DNA from: Oscheius sp. JU75
Taxonomy: Eukaryota; Nematoda; Chromadorea; Rhabditida; Rhabditidae
Direction: 5' to 3'
Length of the DNA: 64,000 nucleotides
NCBI GenBank assembly: GCA_037178855.1
Contig: JASJZC010000007.1
Coordinates: forward strand, 124,001-188,000
In this document: piece by piece, positions 35,479 to 46,943 of the stretch
Layout: the number at the start of each line of letters is the position of its first letter
Numbering within the stretch: the first letter of the stretch is position 1
Translations under genes and position numbers: made by a program
The notes under the pieces: generated by a model
The model's database searches: none
Told to the model about the DNA's origin: nothing
Seen by the model: only the letters and a program-made list of their open reading frames with translations

Positions 35479-37676
35479 TCAATGCGAATGATCAAAGTGG
35501 GTCTTGAATATCTTTTCGAAAATGCTCTTGTTTGAGCTCATCAGCTTCACGCCGATTGGATCAGCAGAGGGACCATACCAGTTCAGAGCATTGCAGCCAG
35601 AGAAGTAACGGACGAAGCCGCAAAAGTCAGTCCATTTGGAAATGACTTTCCAGTGGAACTGCGACCAATTGCGTTCGTGGTCAGGGCCGACGAGGATGAC
35701 TACTATGACAGCGGTCATATGAGACATAGGCACTATGAAAAGCGTAAGGTCAATCTTGACACGGGGAAATTGGTAAAGATCATAGGAAAGGTCTTCGAAC
35801 ATTAGTGTCAGCGGTATCGGAAGAGCCAGCTTCTCCAAACCTGCATGAAATTCTCGATTGAGATGCTTCGGATTTTTGAGAACGTCCTAAAAGAGAAAAA
35901 ATAGAAATTAGAGAAGATGATCACACCTTAAGCATGCTTCCAAGTGCTGGCCAGACCTTTTCGGGACAGTAGCCACTCTCGTGGTCGAGATCAACGCGTC
36001 GTCGCATTTGGAGGTCCAGTCTGCGACATATTGGGAATAGAACTTCCTGACAGTACAGGAAATCTCTCGCGGTTAAGTGACTGACAACGATGTAAACACG
36101 AAGATGTTTCTGAAAACGTTGTATTCGGTAAATGAAACTTTATATTACATTCTAGATTTTCGAGTTCGCTGCCTTTTTAGAAGCTAAAAAAAACACAAAG
36201 ACAGGGGATCGAACCATCGTAGTCAGACTATTTCTTAGCCCGCTTAGTACTGAGCTAGTGCGGGCGGCCCAGCGGCGTTTCGACTGACGGACACCGTTGC
36301 ACTTTTGAATAAGAGCGAATTTGTTCTACGCTTTAAGAGGTTTGACAGATTGAACCTACTGAGATTTTCAGCTTGGTCGTCACAGTTATTCTAACCTTTT
36401 CACTGGAACATCAAAACATGAATGAGAAATGTTACCACTCTTTGAAGTCCCTTCATGGAGACCATGAACTCCAGCTCGAACTGCTCATAGACGTCCACAT
36501 CGTGTCTTTCCGGCAGAAATACCTCCGTGGCCCTCGGCAGCAAGTCGATAGACTGCAGCAAGTGCTGATTGGTCTTGAAGACGTCGCAGACCAGGCGTTG
36601 TCCGTACAGTCCTTCTAGGAGCTTCCGGAACGGAATGATGATATCCGTGGAGTAGAGACCAGATGTCACATCTCCAATCAAATTTATCATGGGGTAGTAA
36701 AAGAGTGCGAGATCCTTGATGACTTGCTTGTTATCGAAATCGTCGTGAACCGAAAGCTGGCTTATTAGATGTCCGTAGATATCCTGCTCCTTTCTTCCAT
36801 AGTTTCGGGAGATGACTACGGTTGGCAGTGGTCGCACAAGATCCTGAAACACCGGACTAAAGAAGCGCTATGGTCTATAGAAACGTCAGAGCATGCGCCG
36901 AAGAAAAAAAAGTTCGTATCTCATCAATAACTTTAAAACATTCTCGAAAAAGCTAAGTTTCTTTGAATTTTCCATGAAGGCTGCTTTGAAATCCCACATT
37001 CCAGTCGAAAAACGTGGCATTTGACATAAACGGCTACAAGAAACAGTCCGACGTCGTAAAAATTACAAATTTCACTTGATTTACTTAAGAAAAGCTATCA
37101 CAAAGCTATTTTTAAGCGAAGACAACAAGAAAATTAGGCATTTGTAGCTTTTAAATGCCAGAGTGGCATGTTTATCTTGAAAAGTAGACTTCTCGCTATA
37201 TTTTCCTTATAAACGCGGGGGATAATTAATTTCTCGAAAAGAAAGGTGATAAAGAGGAATTTTTTTTAGAATGTATAGCAGTTAATAAGTTTTAATGGCG
37301 TTCGTTTGTCTCGAGTTTTCCGGTTCAGTTCTGCAAGGAAAATAAACACAAGACCGAAAAACTCACATAGATATGGAAAACCAGCTGAAACTCTTCTCGT
37401 AGCCCATGAATTTTGATTTTCTCTCGTTTCTCGTCTACCAACCGACACACACGTTTGGACGTTCGCATCGATCTAGTGAAAGGGACGGGGCTCATCTGAA
37501 AACAGAATCTTGACGCAATATTAACTAAATTTTACCTTGTTTAAGATTTTCAACAGTAAATCCAAAGAAACGTCAGACAGTCCAAAGCCATTTTCGTCTT
37601 TCTTCCTCACACCTATCCCCAATTTTTTCAGATTGACCGCCAGCTGGCGCTCCATGCCATTGATTGTAACCGCCAT
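35479..37676 (-). CDS. Paralog B of the tentative MED1-like protein
   Basis: Five exons, all phase 0: 37536-37676, 37367-37495, 36436-36843, 35927-36109, 35479-35886 (1269 bp, 422 residues). The start MAVTINGMERQL follows an AG acceptor-like site (about 37682), so an upstream non-coding exon is possible. N-terminal block ENGFGLSDVSLDLLLKILNK plus RSMRTSKRVCRLVDEKREKI aligns with paralog A, as does the C-terminal NWSQFHWKVISKWTDF. The middle (LFYYPMINLIGDVTSGLYS, YEQFELEFMVSMKGLQ) is more diverged. There is no secretion signal; one hydrophobic strand (MTAVIVVILVG) is probably core beta-sheet. Function unknown; MED1-like is inferred only through paralog A. It shares all-phase-0 introns with paralog A but has fewer exons and is about 140 residues shorter. 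Confidence 0.6.
36204..36270 (-). repeat. Degenerate tRNA-derived sequence in an intron
   Basis: On the minus strand it has an A-box-like CACTAGCTCAGTA and a B-box GGTTCGATCCCC at tRNA-like spacing. D and anticodon stems do not fold properly and the acceptor ends do not pair. It lies in intron 3 of paralog B. Best read as a SINE head or dead tRNA copy. Confidence 0.5.
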
Positions 37677-38955
37677 AGCGGCTGAAAATATATTTTTTTG
37701 TCGACAAGGCAAATATGAGAAAAAGTAAAACAATTTTTAAGCAAGCAGCTTGTATTGCTGCTTTAGGCCCAATTCAAAAGGCATTTAAAGGGTAACGTGG
37801 CAATCGGTCGCGATTACCGGCCGATAGACCAGCGTCCAGCAGCCAAGAGAGACCGGTTGTAAGGGCAATAAACGTGGGAGGTCTAGGCATTCTATTTTGA
37901 GTTTATTTCTTCTTTTTTTGGTATTTTTTTTTTACTCAAAGCGATGTTCCATCGTTTTGAGTAAAAAACTAAAGAGATTGCCTTTCCTATATCTACCACG
38001 TGCCAGACAAAAACAAAACCGGCGTAGCATAAGATTTTGGCTGACAAATTAATCTCCGGCTGAAACTTGCCAATATCAGAAGATAATTCAGTCTGTTATT
38101 TATCTCGTTTCAAATCAATCATCGCCCTACTTTTCGAGAAAAGTTTTCAATTTCTACTCGTGCTCAAAATATGCCAGCTGAAGCCTTACTCTTTTTCTAC
38201 GCAATCGCAGGATAATACCCTACAAGATATTTGCTTTAAATCTTTTGATTTTCGAGAGAGACAGGTGACCAGAGGGACTTGCAATCAGTAAAGTTAATCC
38301 CACCTCGCCTAGGTTAGGATTACACCAGCTCGTGTGAGATTCGCATAGCAACGAGAGTCTGTTTTAATCATGGAACCGCCCGAGGAAATAGATGATGATG
38401 CGAGTCAGAAATGGCTAGAGAGAATGAAAATAATGCGACGACCGATTCCAGTTGGGAGATATTTAATTGCTTGAGAGAGGGTGAGATGAATGGGCTGTTT
38501 TTTTAGGAATTTTATTAGAGAAATGGGGCTGAAAGGATGCCATTTCACAAGTACAGAAAAATTTATTGCACTGGCATGTCGAGATCGTACGGGTGGATTT
38601 CAATTAGGTTGGTTGAACCGTTCAAGATCACACTGGTGAGTTTTAAAGAGATCTCTTAAATTTATAAAACTGTTAGAGTACGTAAGAGGATGCTGTCTCT
38701 CAAACTTTGGTATTACGCTCACAACAAACTTCGCTTTGTTTACATATTTATTTGCCGTGAAAATCTGTATTTTTGCAGGAAAGCAAAACTGAATACGGCT
38801 TGTCAGCTCTATATCGTGGCTGCTCTTTTCCGGTGGACGCGTTCTGGAATCATGGCTCACACCGATCTAATCAATGCCATTAGGTCAGCTAGAGAAGTGT
38901 CTTGCAGAGCACCTACCTGGCCCAGCCACTCTAGCTGGTCCTGGCTCTCCGGACC
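37677..38955. other. Intergenic, contains a hairpin
   Basis: Upstream of paralog B. It holds a near-perfect hairpin at 37928-37968 (listed) and a 34-codon frame at about 38371 (MEPPEEIDDDASQKWLERM...) that looks exon-like in composition but has no established partner. Confidence 0.45.
37928..37968. repeat. 19-bp inverted repeat with 3-nt loop
   Basis: The arm TTTTTTACTCAAAGCGATG (37928-37946), loop TTC, then its complement (37950-37968) with one G/A mismatch that would be G-U in RNA. The T and A runs at the base resemble a snap-back palindrome. Function unknown. Confidence 0.7.
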
Positions 38956-40497
38956 ATGTTACATCGACTCTTTATTCTCATTCTGATCGTGACTACAGGC
39001 GATTCAACCCTTTTTCGTGATATTCAAATCTATAGGTAACGTTTGAGCATTTATCTTAAACATTGTTCTTTAAGAGTAGAAGCCGCAAGCTTATTCTCTT
39101 CAAATAACGTTCAAATAAAGAAGCTGCTTCTCCTGTCGGAATAACGGAAAAACAAAAGAAGAACTATGTTGTGGTCAATATGACCGCAATTGCTGTATGT
39201 ACGATGTTTCGTTCATGAAAATATGATACTACAGCATGGTTACGAAGTCGACATCACACTCGGATGGCCTCCGCAGCTTTTCAAAGTTTGCCTTGGATTT
39301 GAAAGGGGCATGTTCTACTTGCCGTCGCGAATGTGCATGTCGGAAGAATGTCGTAGGGTTTAAATAAGATTTAAACAGCTTTTTAGAAAGAACGTGTTCC
39401 TTGAGCTCAATCCGTTAATAAGTCGTAAAACGGACCATTTTGTGCTCATCTGGGACTATTTTATCTGCCAATAGTTCTCGTCGCTCAATTTGGAATGTCA
39501 TGTTTGAACTGAAACGTTATTTTTTTGTTAAACTGAACAACGAGCTGAGCAAATTGTGCTCATTGTGCTCAAAACTGAACAGCAAATGAACAGCACAACA
39601 ATTTTGACTAAGCTGTTCACACATGTTCACGTTTCCCAGCTAATCTCTTTACAGATGGACGCCATGCATACAACAGCTCAGCCTCGGAGACGCATGAAAC
39701 CAGCGGCCCCTACTACACCGGAGGAGAATCTGTCCGGATTCTTCACAAATGACAAGAAATTTTGATGGAAGGATGCTTATCGGATCGTGCAAAATGGGAC
39801 TTTATGGTTCGTTTATAAATCCATGCAATCTTTTTAGATCCGGAGCTTAACGTTCAACAATCTTCAGAACAAGATATCCAGAAGTAAAGGGCGAGATCAC
39901 AGGTAAGGGTTTCTCTTTAGTTTTTAAGATACCTAATTTCTTATCAAGACCGAGTTCGTTTCATTGCAACTACGGCTCCCTAATCACTGAGCTTAGTCAT
40001 AGTACAGGTTTTTGGATGTTTTTCAAAGCGATGTTCCCAGCAAATATAGGAAGAGTGGACTATCGTGACATCTTTTTGGCCGCCCGTGCGACGATGGCAA
40101 CACTGGGTTCAAGAAATTCACCTTTTTGTTTAGTCTCTTTGCTTTCAGACACAACAAATTCTAGGTAACAGTTGGTGGCTGCAAATTTGGCTGTCGCGGA
40201 AGTTTTCTGGTATTTTGGTGAAAAAAGCTATTCGATCAGTGACGAAGACTACATCCAGAGAGACGATGATGGTTTTGGACCCATCTCTCGATCTCTTTTC
40301 ATTGGAGCCTCCGACCAAAAAAAGGAACCTGGCATTTAGGATACACCTTCTTCACCAGGTTTGAAGAGTTTTCCGAGCCCTGATTCAACTAATGTTTTAG
40401 ATACTATACTGTCATCGACTTCCGAAAGGATAGGTTATCGCAATAGCAACGGATGAATAACGATTATAACGATAGTCTGTTAGTGCACTGAAATAAA
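38956..40497 (+). pseudogene. Decayed aspartic (pepsin-like) protease locus
   Basis: Pieces of a pepsin-family protein in correct order but broken frames. A signal-peptide-like start at 38956 (MLHRLFILILIVTTG) is followed near 39240 by HGYEVDITLGWPPQLFKV, the usual strand before the first catalytic Asp. The expected DTGS position reads LGFERG, so the Asp is lost. Next comes YNSSASETHETSGPYYTGG (about 39668), then KSYSISDEDYIQRDDDGFG (about 40222). A poly-A-run shift follows (40317-40323), then WHLGYTFFTRYYTVIDFRKD (LGD changed to LGY) and a last frame change before AIATDE. AATAAA at 40492-40497 could be the old poly(A) signal. At least two frame changes and two lost key residues argue for a pseudogene; a non-proteolytic homolog with unusual splicing is the alternative. 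Confidence 0.55.
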
Positions 40498-42384
40498 CAC
40501 TTTTGACTTTTTGGGAGTTTCAAAGCCAATGTCATATGTCCGAGGTTTATGCCGAATGCCATCGGGTTCACGTAAAAGATCCGGGGGACCTTGATGAAAG
40601 AAAACCAATTTCACTAACACTTTTTCATGTTTAAAACGAAGTCGTTAAATAGATTTTGGATTTATGACCCATTTAAAAACGGCCATTTCCTTTTCAGAAG
40701 GTTCAAAATGATAACGAATGAATCGTTCAGCTGTATTCAGTTGAATTTTTCGTTCAATTTAGGATTCAAATAATTTCAAACAACTATTACTACATTTAAA
40801 TAATATCCACACTTTGCACCTCCCCTATTACCGCTGCAAAACTTAGTAAATTGCTCTTACACACGCCTACACCTGAACCTTAAAAGAATCACAGCTTCCT
40901 GGTTGGTATCCCGCTCCGCTTAGACCTCGTTATACACTGCTTAACTAACTCGATTGCCGAAATAAGTGCACTGAAGAGAGTGTAGACGCTGTTTGCCCAA
41001 TGAACCCAGTGAGAGAGGCAATTGCCTTGATCAGTGACAAGTGAGGGTGGGACGACTCTTCTTGTCATCAGACACTCTTTACTTCCTAAACACGGAAATA
41101 TAATAGCAAAATGTCAGCTTTCTCTAATTACCACCTTTTTCAAGCATTGCTAGAGAGTGTGTTTTATGTCAAACAGAGGTGTTGCTCTTCAGTTGAACTT
41201 TTCAACGCTTTTTATTTGCACTATTCTTCATTGCCGCCAAAGTTAAGGGTAGCCCGTTTATGTTACGTTTCGTTTTGAATTTTGTGGGAAGATTTTTGTA
41301 ATAATGAGGGTGTAAAAGCATCTCTAAACCAAATTCAATCCCCATGCTTTTAGCTCCTCTACTAATGAAGTCGCATTTTAGCTTGCAATTCCATTCTGTC
41401 GGACTAAGCCATTAGATACCATCGATGGTCGGAGTAGTAGCTGATTACTGTACATAAATGGAGAAAATTGCTCTCATTAACTTCTGCCATCAAAAAAGGC
41501 CAGCCCTTTTAAGCGTAATTTCACGACGCATAACGAGAATGATGAGAAACAATTACCGGTGTAGAGGGAAGCGACTTCCTAGAATGCAGAGACCACACCA
41601 GCGACCTTTATTTCATGTTAATTCACTTACCCATACGGCTTCCCCCGTACTCATCTATCTGCATTGTGCGTGTAAGAGTCGCTTTAACAAGTTTCGGCCT
41701 CTGAGTCGATTTCTTCACTCCTTTTGTTCGGCATTTTAGCTAGCAGGCTGTTTCGAAAAGTTGTCTTCTAATTTTTCGCTGAGTGATACGGTCACGTCAT
41801 ATTTCAGCCGGATCAAGAGCGACTTAAGCAGATTGCAGGCGGTTGGCAAAGAGACAATACTTTCTTTTTTTTGCTTTCTCTGTGTTGTTTTAATTGAATT
41901 TGTTAAATCAAGTCAAACACTGGGTCATATTGCTACAAAACTTTTCATGCACGAATGTTGGCATCGAAGGGAACAGGTCAAGCCGTTGAGAACTTCTCAG
42001 CATCCAACTCTTGCTTTTTGATGGTTTTCATTACATTACCCTTTCTCGAACAGAAAGACTTCTCAAGAGATACAATTCGTCAAGTCAAAAGTCGAAGCTA
42101 TAGGGATAGAGCCTGCCAAATTCTATTTCCTAATGGTCACAGCTGTGTTTAAGATGCTTATAGGCGTTGTTTTCCAGCCACTGCATCTCTTCATTTTCTC
42201 GAAGACACACATCCCCTGCTAGCAACTTGGAGATATTTTAGCCTGCTTTTTGGCGTAAAGTATCCAGCATCATCCTTCCAGCCTAAGCCGTTCCAATATC
42301 TGAAGTAGTACGTCCATCCGTGATAATTAATATCACTATTTATACTTGCACTTTTTCGTTCAGGCTACAATCTGTCATTTTCAG
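40498..42384. other. Intergenic, no gene seen
   Basis: No exon with family similarity. ORFs at 41458-41739 and 41761-42021 lack splice partners and known motifs. Confidence 0.45.
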
Positions 42385-42648
42385 GAGCACAAAATGCAAG
42401 CGATGGAGATTCCAATGGTAGAGCGTTTCTATCTCTGAACTATAGTATATCTTTCAGAGAAAAAGCCCTATTCCACTACTTGTACCACCGAAAATGGAAG
42501 GCAAGCCAAAGCCGAGAGCGATAACCGTGAGTTTTGAACATCGTTTTATGAAACTCGGCGGAGGTTAGATGCAGTGCCAACAGTGTAGCAAATCAAATGT
42601 GGAAATGGGGACTCTTTTGATCTCAATGGATTCATGAGAAAGCGTAGG
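42385..42648 (+). CDS. Three consecutive phase-0 exons of an unknown gene
   Basis: Exons 42385-42417, 42458-42526 and 42589-42648 are each flanked by AG and GT, each a multiple of three, and separated by introns of 40 and 62 bp. They encode EHKMQAMEIPM, then RKSPIPLLVPPKMEGKPKPR plus AIT, then QIKCGNGDSFDLNGFMRKRR. The Pro/Lys-rich middle suggests a cytoplasmic or nuclear linker. Neither the first nor the last exon of this gene was found. It may belong with the exons at 46191-46943, but the phases show at least one missing exon between them. Confidence 0.4.
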
Positions 42649-45600
42649 GTATGTCTAACTTAAGGAGGCTGAGAGTTCAAAAAAAAAATGTTTCGCGTAA
42701 ACGCTGACGCGTTTGTCATACATTGGTCTCGAACCCAAATATGGGTAGTTGGCTGCATTGCTTGCACATGAATTCGGACGGGCATTTGAAGTAAGATAAT
42801 CAACACTATCACTGTTAAAATTATGAACTTGTCTCTGCGTTTGACCATTTATTGTTTATAACACAAACTCCGTCCCTACATTCCTTAGAAAGCAGGCTTA
42901 AAGCAAACATCCGTCAGGTCAGGGCTCTCCTCTATTGTGTTTTGAAAAATGTCAACGAATAATGAAAGAGGACGAATGGGCAGCCAATCCTTCCCCTCGC
43001 TCCACAATGCCTTTTAATGTGGCGCCTAATTCGGTCAGCCGCTGTTGCCGTCGCCTTCCAGCTCCAATTTTTGCTTGCCAACTTCTGGAGGGATACAAGG
43101 AACATCACTCAGCAAGCATCAGCGTTCGAATTATTGCTCCTTTTGCTGATTTTCGAAGCCCCCTGGGAGCTTTGTGTGTGTGTGCGGCTTAAATCCATTC
43201 TACTTGCGTTCGACTAAACAGCAACGTATTTTAATTGAATCGCCAGAATTTTCATCCTAAGCCAATGGACTGGAAGCAGACTTTTGAGATGACTGTTATG
43301 GAGGCCAGAAGGCTATGTTATTGATCAGGGGCTTCCTTATAGGATTCCAACAGAGATCTAGAATAATGGTTTTTTCTTGCTGAAATCCGAAAGTCGTTTT
43401 TTAACCTCTCCTTGTCTTTAATCCACATTGTCACTCTTGGTATCAACTGCATCTTGTTCATTCCAAATATTAGACCCAAACATTTCTATCCATATACTTA
43501 GGCTTCTAGTTCTCATTTTGGATAATTATTCCAAGAGGGATCTTTATTTTCCCATCTTTTTCTCTTTATAAATGATAGATGCGAATACCACTCGATGACC
43601 TAGGTCTCTGCGCTCTCTTACAATCCTTTTCAGACTTTTTCCGCACTTTCGGACTAAGATAGACGATTTCGAAGCTGGCAGCTCTGTTTCGATGATTTAA
43701 CTCTTCTCTTTCCCTCCTGCGATTTATATTGTACGCCTTTTCCCTTCCACACACGGGATCCAAGAATTTGCAATGGGATACGGGCCATTTGATATGTCTG
43801 AGCCAGCATGAGCACACTTGCGTGCCTTTCTTTCCTTATTGCTCCCAGAAGATACTTAATTCGTTTTGAAAAAGTAACATTTTCCGGTATCAGGAGCCGC
43901 AAATTTGCCAAACGTTTTTTATGACTTGAATTTGAGCTAGTTCAACAGAACAATCCCTCTGCGTTAATCTTTGCTACATCGAGTGATCTCGAATCAAGTT
44001 ATTTACTGTAGCGGAATATTATATACTTGTGCTCCAAAATAGATGCTCACGCTTTGAAGCGTTTAAAGAGGAAACAGACAGAGAGACAGAAACATAGGCA
44101 AGTCAAGCAAACCATACGGTCGCCCACTGACAGAAAGTCCGAGGTTTCTTGATTAGAATAGGAAGTAGACGAGCTGCCGGTAACTCTTGTTCTACAGCGT
44201 GACTCTTTCCAAGAACAACTCGTTCTACCTCGAACTTCAAAATTGCCTTGCCATCTAATTACTTGGCAATAACTAACTGACAATGTATTGCTGCTTCTGT
44301 TTTGTGGCCTCGGACAAACAAACAAACATCCGAACAGGGTCCGCCGCGGAAACATCGCGCTTTTAATAGTAGAAATTCGTGTTTATTTGCTTTGGCAGTT
44401 CGCTGATAAAACGATACCACCCTCTCATCCCACATTTGGGATATCTTTACCGAATGTTTATCCCTATGCGCTTAATTGAAAGCTTTGCCCCGCATTAGCA
44501 CAGAGCCAAACAGAAAGAGAGCATGGATAAAAATTGCGAGCGCGATGTTCGACCGGATGCAGCAGATCCCTTCCGGGAGAGTTCTTGGCTCGCGCTGCTC
44601 TGGTTTTGTCTTGTTTCTCATGCAAAAAACACCACTTTTCCTGTTAATAAATGAAACCGAAATGGAAAAAGGATTTTGCCCCCGGGGCAGGTGGCAATCC
44701 CAGCGGGGCATTACTTGTGGCATCGTGGAATAAAACATTGCGCTTCAATAAGAAGCGCGTAGGCGAGTCGTGCCCTAAAAGGACATTAAGCTCATTTGCA
44801 AAATAGGGTTTCTTCTTCATTTGGTTCCCTTTTATAGGATTTTTTTCACTTGCTTCAGTTTGTCATGGCGGGGTCGGCTCGAGAATTTGCACGCTACGAT
44901 ACCGGAAAACAATGACTTTAGCTAAGTTTCCTGTAAGAGTGCCTAAATCTCAGTATAGTTCAAAACATGCAACTGTGAATGACAAATAAAAAGTTTTTGT
45001 ACAATTCGTAAAATTGTTTTTTGCGATTTCTTGAACGCTTGTAGAACTGAATATTTTATTGAAACATGATAGATGTCTTGGTTTTCTGACTTTCTGGTAG
45101 GTTATAAAGCTACAATAGTTCAGTTCCCGTTGGATTTCGATCCAATATTTCACAGCTGTGTGCCATAAACTGTTGGATTTCATTTTGAACAAGAATTATA
45201 GATCTTTTCCAATAATGCGCTGAAAGCAGTTAAGTCCTTTTCCCTATCAGAATTTAAAAATGGCTCACTCTTCTTTCGGAAATAACCACTCAACCCTCAG
45301 TTGGTTTGGTGTTCTCTGTCAATTTCTACGGATAAATGCTCTCGTTTATTGGACCCGCGACAAGTCGTTCTCTCCCTCCCCATCTTTTCAACCTATCCGC
45401 CCAGGTTCAACTTTCAACAACTCGTGTGTGTGTGTTTATGGGCTCTCCTGCTGAGAATGGTCTCACAGAATACATTTTCATTGTTTTCGACTTTGAATTT
45501 TTACTGCCTCCTTCAAAGGTTGATAAGTTTTACAGCAAAAGCTGGAACATGCTGCATTCTCATTCAGGGGCCCTTCCTCTTCCAGCTGGATTAAAGATCA

Positions 45601-46190
45601 TTTACGCCGAATCTGAGAGTGTAGAACTCACTAAAATTCTCACGGTTTCTGCATGTGATACCCTCTAGATGGCATTTTGCTTGTAGAAGGTTTGTAACAG
45701 AAAAAAGAGCTTTTTCAAAATTGATCTCTTTCCCCTATGTTCCTCTCAATAGTTGCTTCGTTTCGTGATCATCTGCTTAACAACATACTTAACTTATCTA
45801 ACAACAGTTGTTTCACATCAACAACCAATCACTATGAAAATACGAAAGCCTGTTTTAAAGCTGGTACACATTATGCAATGATGGTACTTATCATCACTTT
45901 TCACCTTCCACATTGTTAGCGTGTCCCCTTGCCCCTTCGACTCTATCTTCAGCCGTTATTCATAATTTATCTATAGCCTCCTGATTGCTACAGGTGCAAC
46001 GAGCGAAAGACCTTTCCAACTTTCCCTCCTCTTGTACCTCACAATGAGAGACATTTAATTGGTGGGCAGTTACCCCTCTCTTGGATTATAGTAATTTTCT
46101 CCTCACTCCTTTGAAGGCTCACTTTTCTTCTTTCCTTCAATCCGGAAACTACGCGCTTTTAGAATAACTTGGTCGTTGTTGTCATCACAG
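42649..46190. other. Gene-poor spacer or long intron
   Basis: Nothing confident. Several ORFs of 60-110 codons (such as 45336-45668) lack splice logic or motifs. A GT-rich run lies at 45423-45432. If the flanking exon clusters belong to one gene, this is its intron. Confidence 0.4.
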
Positions 46191-46943
46191 ATGCATTGTT
46201 AGAGAAAATGCTCAGCGTTGACTGGATGTCGGAAGAGGTAAGCAATAAACAACTTTTTGATTGTCATCAATGTATATACGGTAGTAGTTTAGCAGTTGAT
46301 CATTTTTGTAAACATGTCTTTGTATCTCTCTCAAATTTTGGGCCTAATACAAATGATTGTTATCTTCCCAAGTCTTTGGCGAAAATTGATCAACTAGAGT
46401 ACCAGAATAAGAATCACATTAAAGGATCGCAACTTGTTTGGGTAACCAACTTTGCTCACTGATACTTTGGCAGCAACGGAGTCAATAAAAAGCTAATGCT
46501 CTGCCTCTTCTCTCTATCTGGTCGCGATCATTTTAGGTCCACGATGATGACATGTTTCTGCTATTCTTAGTAATCAAGCGTTTTCAGGCAGCGCGCCTCA
46601 GAGCAATGGAAACCCGTACCGGCTCGGTAGGAGACTGTTCACGACTCATAAACTACCGTAGTAATAGCCGGCAGAACTTGTTCAGAAGAAGGTAAGTGTT
46701 TCTTTCTTCTCACTTCTTCAAGGAAGTGCAATGTTGCGAAGGGTCCGCTTAATTACTGATTGCCGGTCCGGGATTCTATCGCCCGCACGTAATGAGAAGC
46801 AGATCTTTGGTCGACTTACTGACTTTAAAAGATTGAAAAAACTGGTTTTTAGATCCACCAGACGGAGAATTTCCAATGCTCAGAGACTTGCCGACCTGGA
46901 AGACTTCATTAATCGAAGGTGGGTGGATAAGGGCAGGAAGTAG
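46191..46943 (+). CDS. Putative 3' exons of an unknown basic protein
   Basis: Exons 46191-46237, 46588-46691 and about 46735-46943 can be joined in frame. They give LLEKMLSVDWMSEE, then AARLRAMETRTGSVGDC with SRLINYRSNSRQNLFRR, then a 70-residue very basic end (FKRLKKLVFRSTRRRIS, LADLEDFINRRW) to TAG at 46941-46943. The last acceptor (AAGGAAG) is weak and was picked because it keeps frame. Arg/Lys enrichment suggests nucleic-acid or membrane-lipid contact, but no family is recognised. Could be the end of the gene whose exons lie at 42385-42648. Confidence 0.35.

Noticed and set aside
45336-45668. 110-codon ORF with YIFIVFDFEFLLPPS
   Set aside because: Single open frame starting in a GT-rich tract, no homology recalled, no convincing splice sites; chance ORF is likelier.
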